From positions 1 through 64,000 of the forward strand of contig NZ_JAHLQK010000004.1 of assembly GCF_018919215.1 (NCBI RefSeq): a DNA stretch of 64,000 nucleotides, given 5' to 3'. This DNA is from Alkaliphilus flagellatus. GTDB taxonomy: Bacteria; Bacillota; Clostridia; Peptostreptococcales; Natronincolaceae. The translations under genes were made by a program, and so were the position numbers. The notes beneath the pieces are model-generated. The model ran no database searches. It saw only the letters and a program-made list of their open reading frames with translations, and was not told where the DNA came from. How positions within the stretch are numbered: the first letter of the stretch is position 1; every line of letters starts with the position of its first letter. Shown in pieces: positions 43,615 to 51,381 of this stretch.

Positions 43615-43731
43615 ACCTAACGTTTCGTATCTCCGACTCCTTTTGAACTGGCCCCCCATAACCTTTCTCCGTAGGTAGTGCTTGTAACTAGTAAAGAGGT
43701 GTGTGTAACGGGCATAGATATTTTGTTAGGT
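43615..43731 (-). repeat. attC-like site E (117 bp), best example
   Basis: Perfectly complementary ends: ACCTAAC (minus strand, 43725-43731) and GTTAGGT (43615-43621), the integron R'' and R' cores. Inside, AAAATATCT and AGATACGAAAC form a second pairing (TATCT / AGATA) offset by a few bases, like L''/L' with extrahelical bases. It starts 25 nt after the stop of the HNH gene and points the same way as the array. Size fits the 57-141 bp range of known attC sites. Confidence 0.65.
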
Positions 43732-43756
43732 AATCCTATATGCAGAAATATGTCAC

Positions 43757-44680
43757 TTATTCTTTTTTATGTTTTATTCTTACTTCTTGTTCATGTTTTT
43801 CCCACTCTTCATTCAATGTTTTCTGAATGTCGATAGGATTTATATCTGTACTTACCATTCCATTTGTAGCATCTGCCATTCCTATCCCCCAACTAACATC
43901 AATTAAATGGGGTTGGTGACAATTATATGCATGTGTACATCTCTCCAATATCACACTATTACTTGTAGGATCTATTAATGTATATGGATAAGAGAGTTGC
44001 AGAAACTTCTCATTGTCATACCGAGTTTCTTCACTATCCCAAAAAAGAATAACAAACAAACCTGAATTAAATCTAAAGAAGTAAGACATCGTTAACCCCT
44101 TTAATACTACTTGCTTGTTCTCTTCCCTATAAAAAACCCTCCCAGTATGATAATCAACGTTTTTAATCATAGAATTATCTAAAAATATAGACCCATTTAC
44201 CCATCTTAACTTAAGATTTCCAAAAATATATTCTGGCATAGGTGATGTATTAACCCATAATCCGCCTAATACTGTCACATGTTTGCCTATATCTTTCTTT
44301 TCTTTATTAAGTAGAAATTCCAATACACCTTTATCAAAAAATGATATATCATTTTTGTGCGACCTTAAATCATTATATGTGAATTTCATTAGTACCTTTA
44401 ATAATTTATCATATTCATATTCAAATTCTAAAGTATCATCCTGCTCATAAGCTTTAGCAAAATACTGGCTAATCATATGTTTTGCATACCCATCAATATA
44501 TGAAAGTCTATTATTATTGCAATTAGAACAAACGTCCTTTATTACTGGATCAGCTTTATATTGCCTATTTCTTACTGAATCTATTGTTAAATCACATTCA
44601 GGAAATAGTTCTAATACTGAATCTGATATTATATGTTCTTTAGAACTATTTTTATCTTCTTTACAATATGCACATATCAT
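43757..44680 (-). CDS. HNH endonuclease-like protein
   Basis: This 307-aa protein has MICAYCKEDKNSSKEHIISD, then VIKDVCSNCNNNRLSYIDGY, which are two zinc-binding Cys pairs and a KEH signature of HNH nucleases. About 240 residues of unknown, partly beta-rich sequence follow and end in a basic tail. The start is ATG 44680, 6 nt after AAAGGTGG; a TTG precedes it. It is directly followed by attC-like site E. Confidence 0.72.
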   Translation of the reverse strand: MICAYCKEDKNSSKEHIISDSVLELFPECDLTIDSVRNRQYKADPVIKDVCSNCNNNRLSYIDGYAKHMISQYFAKAYEQDDTLEFEYEYDKLLKVLMKFTYNDLRSHKNDISFFDKGVLEFLLNKEKKDIGKHVTVLGGLWVNTSPMPEYIFGNLKLRWVNGSIFLDNSMIKNVDYHTGRVFYREENKQVVLKGLTMSYFFRFNSGLFVILFWDSEETRYDNEKFLQLSYPYTLIDPTSNSVILERCTHAYNCHQPHLIDVSWGIGMADATNGMVSTDINPIDIQKTLNEEWEKHEQEVRIKHKKE

Positions 44681-44727
44681 CAATATCCACCTTTCTCAAA
44701 TATGTCGCTTAACTTATTTACAATTTC

Positions 44728-44777
44728 ACCTAACGCGCAAGTGATTGTTGATATAATTCAAAACTTCTTATACTCAT
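44728..44777 (-). pseudogene. 15-codon remnant of a DUF6602 gene fused to an attC core
   Basis: ATG 44777 with SD AGGAG encodes MSIRSFELYQQSLAR and stops. The first 11 codons closely match the start of the DUF6602 gene at 38,471, including the upstream GATTATT spacer. The stop TAG is part of GTTAGGT (44728-44734) followed by GAAATT, the R' core and flank seen at site E. The rest of the gene and the other attC end are missing. Confidence 0.6.
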
Positions 44778-44864
44778 AATAATCAAACTCCTGTTTTTAA
44801 TCTAATATGATACATTCTAATTAAAATACTATATTATGAAATATTTTTAATCTCAATAAATTTA

Positions 44865-45239
44865 TTAATTTTGATTTTCATTGGTAGATTTTATCATTTT
44901 ACTAAACTTAAAAAACACAAAATATATCAAAAAACCAAAATAAATTATAGAAAGGTAATCAATATGTAAAGTTAAAAAGAATGACATAATTATAAGTATA
45001 ATGTAAATCCAGTTTCTCGGTTTACTTTCTAGCTTTTTATCAAGCCACACATTTAATAAAGCATAGCCCAATAATATCAAGAGATATACCGATCCAAATT
45101 GTGATGTAATCCATACCTTTTTGTACCATTCAATTTCAGAATTAATGACTATTATTCCCAAAATAGCACTATGTAGGAATAGTAATAGAGTCATAAATGT
45201 AATTACTCCTGGAATGAAAAATGGATTCAAAGTATTCAT
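44865..45239 (-). CDS. small membrane protein (124 aa)
   Basis: This protein has four hydrophobic segments and a basic tail. It follows a decayed gene by 8 nt, suggesting an old two-gene unit. No family is recognised. Confidence 0.5.
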   Translation of the reverse strand: MNTLNPFFIPGVITFMTLLLFLHSAILGIIVINSEIEWYKKVWITSQFGSVYLLILLGYALLNVWLDKKLESKPRNWIYIILIIMSFFLTLHIDYLSIIYFGFLIYFVFFKFSKMIKSTNENQN

Positions 45240-45247
45240 ATAGTAAT

Positions 45248-45672
45248 TTATAATGTCTTTTTTTCCACATCTATTCTTTTAGATTGTTCATAATTCATTG
45301 ATGAAATTTCTTTTCTAAGTGATACCAACAAATTCTCTAATTTGCTCTTATTATTACTATAGTAATAATCTTCACATTTTTAAATATTTCCCTCGATAAA
45401 AAAGAATAAGAAGCACTAATAGTTTGCTGTAAAGAATACTGTGACTCTTTTTTCTCGTTTTCTAAATATCTTAAAATCTTCACTTCTAAATCTCCATATA
45501 CTTTAAGTACTTGTTCTATTCTTGCTATTTCAAAATCCCTATCCTTCAAATATGTAATTCTTACTTCTTTAAATAACCATAGTAAAATTAGTATCATTAC
45601 AATTATTCAAATCGTACTATTACCCGAAATAATTAATTCAATAATTTCTAATATGTCTAAATCTGTACTCAT
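45248..45672 (-). pseudogene. decayed small membrane/coiled-coil gene
   Basis: ATG 45672 (SD GGTGGG) starts MSTDLDILEIIELIISGNST. A TGA interrupts the frame, which then continues VMILILLWLFKEVRITYLKD, a membrane span and a coiled coil. A frameshift after LSREIFKN follows, and the other frame resumes SKLENLLVSLRKEISSMNYE to TAA at 45248. One stop and one shift make it non-functional unless recoded. Confidence 0.5.
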
Positions 45673-45798
45673 ACTTCCCACCTACTCACTTGGTTGCATT
45701 GTCTGCAACACTTTGTAATAAATATTTTATATTATAAACTTAATTAAATTCTATAAGTCAATTTTTCAATAATTTAAATCTTACCTATAACATAGAAG

Positions 45799-46452
45799 TT
45801 ATCTATTAAAATCTATCATCATTATGTCATTTAACTCATCCCTTAAAGACTTTATAATATATCTTTCTTTGTTAATTATGGTTTCAAAAGGCGGGTATAC
45901 CATATAGTAGAAACCTGTTAAGTATACAATAATAAAGATTATAAGAATAGAATACTCTATAACATATATAAAATTAACTTTCTCTACAGCTAATCCTAAG
46001 ACAAAAGCTATAACTGGTAATATAGCATGTGTGAAAACCTTAACTAAAGGCTCAAACAATTTATTAGACAATTCTTTTTTATTAAGTTCCTCATTACAAG
46101 CATTAATAAGAATCTCTATTTTTTCTACTGAATATAAATTAAACTCATTTTTTAAAGTATTTCTTAAACTATCAAGTTTTTTATTATACTCCACCAAATT
46201 ATTTGAATAATTTGCAATACTTTCTTTTGTAACATTCTTAAAAACTATTATACCTATGCATATTAATATTGCCCATGTAACAATATAAACCATCGTGATA
46301 TCATGAAATATCAACATTATACCTAAAGCTGCTATACCTATAATTATAGTGATAATAAATAAATTTATTTCTTTCTTTGTCAAGTCTCTAAGTGTTCTTC
46401 TTTGCATATCATAAATCTTCGCTTTATAAGCATCTAACAAATAATAAATCAT
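45799..46452 (-). CDS. membrane protein (217 aa), unknown function
   Basis: This protein has two pairs of membrane spans (about 28-70 and 140-185) separated by a helical, charged loop (IANYSNNLVEYNKKLDSLRN). SD AAGGAGG precedes the ATG. It is transcribed alone. I do not recognise the family. Confidence 0.55.
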   Translation of the reverse strand: MIYYLLDAYKAKIYDMQRRTLRDLTKKEINLFIITIIIGIAALGIMLIFHDITMVYIVTWAILICIGIIVFKNVTKESIANYSNNLVEYNKKLDSLRNTLKNEFNLYSVEKIEILINACNEELNKKELSNKLFEPLVKVFTHAILPVIAFVLGLAVEKVNFIYVIEYSILIIFIIVYLTGFYYMVYPPFETIINKERYIIKSLRDELNDIMMIDFNR

Positions 46453-46759
46453 AAATAAAACCTCCTTAAATCTCTAATAATATCAAACTTCTATTTACCT
46501 AAAATTTTATTTCTACTACCAGTTTGCCTATACATAATATTTGATTATATTCAAGAAACGGTCTTTGATAATATTCTGCACTAGTCATGAAATATATGTC
46601 AAATTTATTAAATTATTTATATTATACACAATGTTTAGCTAATACTTTGTCGAGTTATGTCATTTTAGAAAATAAAAATGCCGAATATACTCGATTATAA
46701 AATTTGTACAAGTTTTGTATTAAATAACATCATATCTGATCCTAATAGCTAATCACTCC
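46453..46759. other. AT-rich intergenic stretch without a gene
   Basis: No coding frame, repeat or clear promoter is visible. A weak inverted pair CGAGT / ACTCG flanks about 35 nt near 46,650-46,700. Confidence 0.4.
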
Positions 46760-47965
46760 TTAGTATATAATCCCATTATGTCTAAGCTCATTATCTATAT
46801 CTAAACTCACCTCATGAATCGAATTATAAATACAAGTTTTTAAGTACACTACTGTATTTCTTATTTCTTTTTCACTACTAGCTTTCTTAAATTTAGCTAT
46901 AGCATGGTCTATAACTAAAAAATTAAGCTTCTCCATATCCTCTTTAATCATATTAGCAGGAACCATATTGTCTCTTATCTTTACTATTTTTTTATTTTCA
47001 ATATCTAAAAATAATAATTTTATAGCATGAATAACTGCATCTCTATAGACTTCATCAATAAGATTAACTTCACATTTCTCTAATATTGTGTTGAAATTCT
47101 CCAATTGTTTTTTAGATTTATCCTGTCTGTCAATTCTATTATTAAGTCTATTAATAGTATTAATTTCAAAATTATCATCACCGTTATAATTATCTATAGA
47201 CAGACTGATAGACTTAGATATATTAATATCTTTAGATCTATTAAAAACATTAGAATTATTAGGTATACTATCAACACTAGAATTCATGCTGTCTGTAGGT
47301 AGATTTAGTTGTCCTAATTCGGGATAAATGGTTATCCCGTTTTGGGATGACGGGTTATCCCTTTTCGGGACAGCTACTTGTCCTGTTTTGTGTTGTCCCT
47401 TTCTGTGATAACTCCCTGCAGTATATACTCCATTATTAGATTTATTATTTCTAACACCTAAATCTTTTGATTTTAATTTATCTTCACTTTCCTCTTTATT
47501 AATTTCTTCTGCAACGATATCTTCTGCTTTTTCTATTTCTTCCGTGTCTTCTGCTGTCATCTCTACTTCTTCCAGGTCTTTATCTTTGCCGTTATTATTT
47601 CTGCCTTCCCAATCTCTGATCTTCTTTAAAGGTTCAAAAGGAGCAGTATCATTCAGAATATAAATATTTCGATTATGATTACCTTTATCTATATCAATAA
47701 GCCCACATTCATAAGCTAGTTTTAATAATCTATAGAATCTATTTCTAGAGACATTAAATGCTTTAAAAAGAGCTTCATTGTTTGCAAATATTAAACTATT
47801 TTCTGCTTTTCCTTCATAATTTCTTCTATCTATATATTGATTAAAAGTTACATAAAAACTAACTAGGTCAAAATCATACTCCCTTAAATTATCAAGTACA
47901 AGATAAGTATCGCTAAATGTTAATTGCTCTCGAGTTCTCTTGCCACTACGTTTTAATTCATTCAT
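46760..47965 (-). CDS. replication initiator-like / DnaD-type protein
   Basis: This protein of about 401 aa has an N-terminal winged-helix part (FSDTYLVLDNLREYDFDLVS, then FKAFNVSRNRFYRLLKLAYE and CGLIDIDKGN). A long acidic and Ser/Asn-rich linker and a helical C-terminal domain (YRDAVIHAIKLLFLDIENKK) follow, as in replisome-organiser proteins of plasmids, phages and conjugative elements. The start is ATG 47965 after GGGGGA. It probably helps element DNA replication. The role is inferred from architecture, not from a catalytic motif. Confidence 0.55.
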   Translation of the reverse strand: MNELKRSGKRTREQLTFSDTYLVLDNLREYDFDLVSFYVTFNQYIDRRNYEGKAENSLIFANNEALFKAFNVSRNRFYRLLKLAYECGLIDIDKGNHNRNIYILNDTAPFEPLKKIRDWEGRNNNGKDKDLEEVEMTAEDTEEIEKAEDIVAEEINKEESEDKLKSKDLGVRNNKSNNGVYTAGSYHRKGQHKTGQVAVPKRDNPSSQNGITIYPELGQLNLPTDSMNSSVDSIPNNSNVFNRSKDINISKSISLSIDNYNGDDNFEINTINRLNNRIDRQDKSKKQLENFNTILEKCEVNLIDEVYRDAVIHAIKLLFLDIENKKIVKIRDNMVPANMIKEDMEKLNFLVIDHAIAKFKKASSEKEIRNTVVYLKTCIYNSIHEVSLDIDNELRHNGIIY

Positions 47966-48014
47966 TTCTATTCCCCCACTTTTCAAATATTATTTTAAAA
48001 ATTAGAAAAAAGAA

Positions 48015-48036
48015 AAAACACCCTTTCGAGTGTTTT
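48015..48036 (-). terminator. Terminator between the peptidase and replication genes
   Basis: Minus strand AAAACACTC, loop GAAA, GGGTGTTTT, then TTCTTTTTTC. Confidence 0.8.
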
Positions 48037-48077
48037 GTATTTTGATATTTCATATTTAAGCTTTAAGGCTTCAAATT

Positions 48078-49343
48078 TTAAGGTCTAAACATCCAAAATG
48101 GACTGCCGTTTACTCCACCATTTTTACTACTTTCATTCATAATAATAGAGATATCCCACTCCTTATTACTTCTTTCAACACTAGCTGAATCATGTACTAA
48201 TATCTTTCCATCTTCTGTAACACCTCTTAAAACTATAAAGTGACCTCCATTAGTAAAATGTCCTCTACCCATGGCCGCTATTACTGGATATCCATCACTA
48301 AGAGCTTTAACTATAGAGTTAGGATCTTGTCTACTAATAGCCTCAACATTAAGTCCATAGTTTTTACCACCAGCTGTCATTAAAGACCAATAACTCCCTG
48401 CCCCTTCGGCCCTATGTCCATTTATGTAGCTCCAATTAGCAACTATATCTGGTGTCACTTTATTTCCTGTTAAACCAGATACAACCATTGCCAATGAAGT
48501 TGGACCGCAGCCTGCACTTAATATTGTACTGCTTCCATAAGGAAGATTACCCCATCTCTTATCAGTTTGATTATAATAAGGAATATTAGCATAGCCTTCA
48601 GGGTATTCTTGCAGCTTTTCAAAATCTATAATTGTGTTGTCATAAATATTTAAGCTATTTTCTACATCCATAGATGAGATCGTATTAAAGATATTAGTAG
48701 CAATAAAAATGTCCTCTTCGGTAGTTATATCTACATCAAAAAGGACATCTTCAAGGTTTCTAGTATTTACTGTTATAGTTGCTATTTTAAGAGTTACTGT
48801 TCTAGTCTTTGTGACTATTTTGGAGCTTCCATTATTATCAGTTACAACTTCATCATATTCCTCTTCAAATTCTTCTTCCGATATATTAACATCCTTATCA
48901 ATAAATTTTAACGCTATTTCCTTTGCTTTATCAGGACTCATATTGGTAAAATCCTGGTTTAATAATACTGAATCTATAGCAATTAAAGCTTGCCAGGTTA
49001 AATCATAGTTATAATTAACAATAATCTCATCACAATCACTATTCTCTACTTTAACTTCTTCTATCCAGTCCTGGTTAAGCTTATCTACAATAAATATAGT
49101 ATCTTGATATACAGCTACTTTTGCTATATCCTCTGATAAGTCTAGATTTTCTGTTGGACTGCTAAATAATATGTTTATTAATATAGAAGGAAAACTAGCA
49201 AGTGCAAGGAGTAATACTAAAATTATAGAAAGAATAGCTGTTAATGTTATAAATATTTTATTTCTAACCTCTTCATCAAAAACAGCTTGGGTTAATATCT
49301 TTTTAATTACTGCAATAGCTGTAGCACTAATATTAAACACCAC
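48078..49343 (-). CDS. membrane-anchored C39-like cysteine peptidase of the transfer region
   Basis: This 421-aa protein has one membrane span (about 28-55) and an extracellular region of about 190 residues with LTWQALIAIDSVLLN. A C-terminal papain-like domain follows: YNQTDKRWGNLPYGSSTILS, AGCGPTSLAMVVSG (nucleophile Cys), then NGGHFIVLRG (His). Such proteins in conjugative elements probably open peptidoglycan or process surface proteins at the transfer site. AGAGGTGG overlaps the tandem GTG starts, so the exact first codon is uncertain. Confidence 0.8.
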   Translation of the reverse strand: MVFNISATAIAVIKKILTQAVFDEEVRNKIFITLTAILSIILVLLLALASFPSILINILFSSPTENLDLSEDIAKVAVYQDTIFIVDKLNQDWIEEVKVENSDCDEIIVNYNYDLTWQALIAIDSVLLNQDFTNMSPDKAKEIALKFIDKDVNISEEEFEEEYDEVVTDNNGSSKIVTKTRTVTLKIATITVNTRNLEDVLFDVDITTEEDIFIATNIFNTISSMDVENSLNIYDNTIIDFEKLQEYPEGYANIPYYNQTDKRWGNLPYGSSTILSAGCGPTSLAMVVSGLTGNKVTPDIVANWSYINGHRAEGAGSYWSLMTAGGKNYGLNVEAISRQDPNSIVKALSDGYPVIAAMGRGHFTNGGHFIVLRGVTEDGKILVHDSASVERSNKEWDISIIMNESSKNGGVNGSPFWMFRP

Positions 49344-49389
49344 CTCTTAGTTAAACTTACTATCTATTTATTTTAGTTGTTCATTTCAG

Positions 49390-50376
49390 TTACTTATTTT
49401 CGACTATATATTGATTTAAAAGTTGCATAAATATATTAGAATTTTTCATATCAAACAACTCTATTGAATCATCAGTAAAATATATCTTATTTTTCTGACT
49501 CTTTAATAATTTTCTAATGCTATTTTTCTCTTTTTCAGAACTAGAGCTTAATATGACATTCAAATCTTCTCCAGCTCCCCTTAAAATATTTGCTAGATCC
49601 TCAAACTCAGATTGCTTTGCAGCACCACAAAGAATTTTAATATCAGCAACATCAGAAGAATTAAAAGCCTTTAACTTTTTCTCCTTCAATAACCCTATGT
49701 CAATTATGTTAAAATTACAGTCTAATGGTATATTGCCATTGTAGTAATACTCTACATATTTATAAGAAGAATCCTTAAAACCATAATAAGAAGCTATCCT
49801 ACTAAGATATCCACTTTCATTTGCTTCTGTATAAGACACCTTTGCTCCTATATCAGCTAGAAATGTAGCTAAATTAATCGCAGTTTTAGTCGCTGAAAAT
49901 TTACTTTTAACTCCTGCAACAAAAATTTTAGTATTATCATTAGTAAAAGAATATTTTAAATTAAGTCTCTTAACATATTTAATAACTTGTTCATTAAATT
50001 TTTCTTCATAGTCTAAACACATTCTAATATCTTCCTGAATCTTCTCTATATCTGTTGAAGTTATAACATTATAAACTTTAGCTTCATTTACAATTCTGCT
50101 TAATAAAGCATTTTCTATATTTTTAGCTATAATGATAAGCCTAGGATTATATATTGTCCTAAAAGCTTCCATTGCCTCTATAACATCGTCATCACTATCC
50201 TTTAGACAATCTAAATCTACCACTACATAGGAGTAATGATCTAAACTTTTCATATCGTGAATTATAAATTTTTTTAAATAAAATTCACCTGAAAGTTTTT
50301 TAATTATCATATTTTTCTTGTCTTGTAGAAAATCTAAAATCCCTATATTTTCATTACTGGTTAGAAAAAGTAACAC
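49390..50376 (-). CDS. ParA/CpaE-like protein of the transfer region
   Basis: This 328-aa protein has a receiver-like first half (YVVVDLDCLKDSDDDVIEAM) and then a P-loop-like segment FVAGVKSKFSATKTAINLAT in the place of the Walker A box of CpaE/MinD ATPases. The usual lysine/glycine pattern (GGxGKT) is altered, so ATP binding is doubtful. FNIIDIGLL resembles the later ATPase strand. GTG 50376 is 7 nt after AGGAGG. It lies upstream of the C39 peptidase in the same direction. Confidence 0.6.
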   Translation of the reverse strand: MLLFLTSNENIGILDFLQDKKNMIIKKLSGEFYLKKFIIHDMKSLDHYSYVVVDLDCLKDSDDDVIEAMEAFRTIYNPRLIIIAKNIENALLSRIVNEAKVYNVITSTDIEKIQEDIRMCLDYEEKFNEQVIKYVKRLNLKYSFTNDNTKIFVAGVKSKFSATKTAINLATFLADIGAKVSYTEANESGYLSRIASYYGFKDSSYKYVEYYYNGNIPLDCNFNIIDIGLLKEKKLKAFNSSDVADIKILCGAAKQSEFEDLANILRGAGEDLNVILSSSSEKEKNSIRKLLKSQKNKIYFTDDSIELFDMKNSNIFMQLLNQYIVENK

Positions 50377-50387
50377 TAAAACACCTC

Positions 50388-50483
50388 CTATTTTTTAATA
50401 AAAAACATTACAAGAGCAAATATAAAAGCGATTAACCATAAAATCATCTCAATAAATTTAATAGTTCCATTTTTATTATCCAT
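50388..50483 (-). CDS. very small membrane protein (31 aa)
   Basis: ATG 50483 with SD GAGGG encodes MDNKNGTIKFIEMILWLIAF and a hydrophobic tail ending in KK. A single membrane span is predicted. Its stop codon overlaps the SD of the next gene, implying coupling. It was found by direct reading. Confidence 0.5.
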   Translation of the reverse strand: MDNKNGTIKFIEMILWLIAFIFALVMFFIKK

Positions 50484-50620
50484 AACATATCCCTCTACTT
50501 TCTTTAATTTTCCTATATTAAATCATCTAAGCTTTTCTATTAAGTCAAGGTAAATAAATATATTAAAATGCACTATATTTTTTCTTCTAAGAATTCTTGC
50601 TAAAAAACAAGGCTCTAGAA

Positions 50621-50701
50621 TCAATTTTAAGGCCCTTAAAAACACTTTAGATATATGTAGTACCTTCAACATATCAATATATCCTCGATTTTAAGAGCCC
50701 T
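50621..50701. repeat. Direct repeat pair in a non-coding gap
   Basis: TCAATTTTAAGGCCCT (50621-50636) and TCGATTTTAAGAGCCCT (50685-50701) are direct repeats 64 bp apart, with GGCTCT nearby in inverted orientation. They lie between the 31-aa gene and the coiled-coil genes; 50,484-50,788 has no coding sequence. Possible roles are a regulator site or part of an origin of transfer, with no firm evidence. Confidence 0.4.
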
Positions 50702-50743
50702 AATAAATAATAAATATTAAATATATATTTAATGGATATTGAA

Positions 50744-50779
50744 AAAGAAGATTAAAGCAAATACACTCTAATCTTCTTT
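50744..50779 (-). terminator. Terminator after the coiled-coil membrane genes
   Basis: AAAGAAGATTA / TAATCTTCTTT, perfect 11-bp stem with a 14-nt loop; the minus strand continues TTTC. Confidence 0.75.
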
Positions 50780-50788
50780 ATAATAAAA

Positions 50789-51073
50789 TTAATTTGATTC
50801 TCTTGATTGTCTGTTATAATATTTTAAATCATCAGCTATATCATTATTTAACTTCTCTAGCTTTAAATTTTCTATTTTTAATATTTCTCTAGCCTTTTTT
50901 AAAGCATTGTTTTTAACCTGTACTTCCTTCCACTCTTTAATACTAATTACTGTACTATCTTCTTCCTTATAAAAATTGCGAAAATTATTTACTATAAAAA
51001 ATCCTCCAAGTAAAAGTAGTATAAATGTATATCCAAATAATAATAAAATTACTTCCTGTAGTATTTTTTGCAT
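50789..51073 (-). CDS. membrane protein with coiled coil (94 aa)
   Basis: This protein has one N-terminal span (about 6-28), then a charged coiled coil (VQVKNNALKKAREILKIENL). It follows a similar gene by 3 nt. The two look like small structural parts of the conjugation apparatus, but no family is recognised. Confidence 0.55.
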   Translation of the reverse strand: MQKILQEVILLLFGYTFILLLLGGFFIVNNFRNFYKEEDSTVISIKEWKEVQVKNNALKKAREILKIENLKLEKLNNDIADDLKYYNRQSRESN

Positions 51074-51076
51074 ATT

Positions 51077-51361
51077 CTATATTGCTCCTTCCTGCTTTAT
51101 TCTCTCAAATAAGATTTCTTCCAACTCATGATTTTTGTTTTCTAAATCTTGCTTTTTCTCTTCCAGCTTATCGATCTCTTCCTCCAAAGCTTTATTTTCA
51201 TCATAAATATTTCTCAGAACACTACTTTCTACCTTGATGGTTCTTTCAAGAATATGAAAAATCTTACCTATATAGTTTTCTGTTAATTTTATTAGGAATA
51301 ATGCTCCACCAGCTCCAAGAAAAAAGTAAATCCATATAAAAACAATCTTTTTCCAATCCAT
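51077..51361 (-). CDS. membrane protein with coiled coil (94 aa)
   Basis: This protein has an N-terminal span (IVFIWIYFFLGAGGALFLIK), then a strong heptad coiled coil (ENKALEEEIDKLEEKKQDLE). The start is the second ATG (51361), since GGAGGG lies against the first. It is cotranscribed with the VirB4 gene group upstream. Confidence 0.55.
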   Translation of the reverse strand: MDWKKIVFIWIYFFLGAGGALFLIKLTENYIGKIFHILERTIKVESSVLRNIYDENKALEEEIDKLEEKKQDLENKNHELEEILFERIKQEGAI

Positions 51362-51381
51362 ATTAATCATCCCTCCATTTA

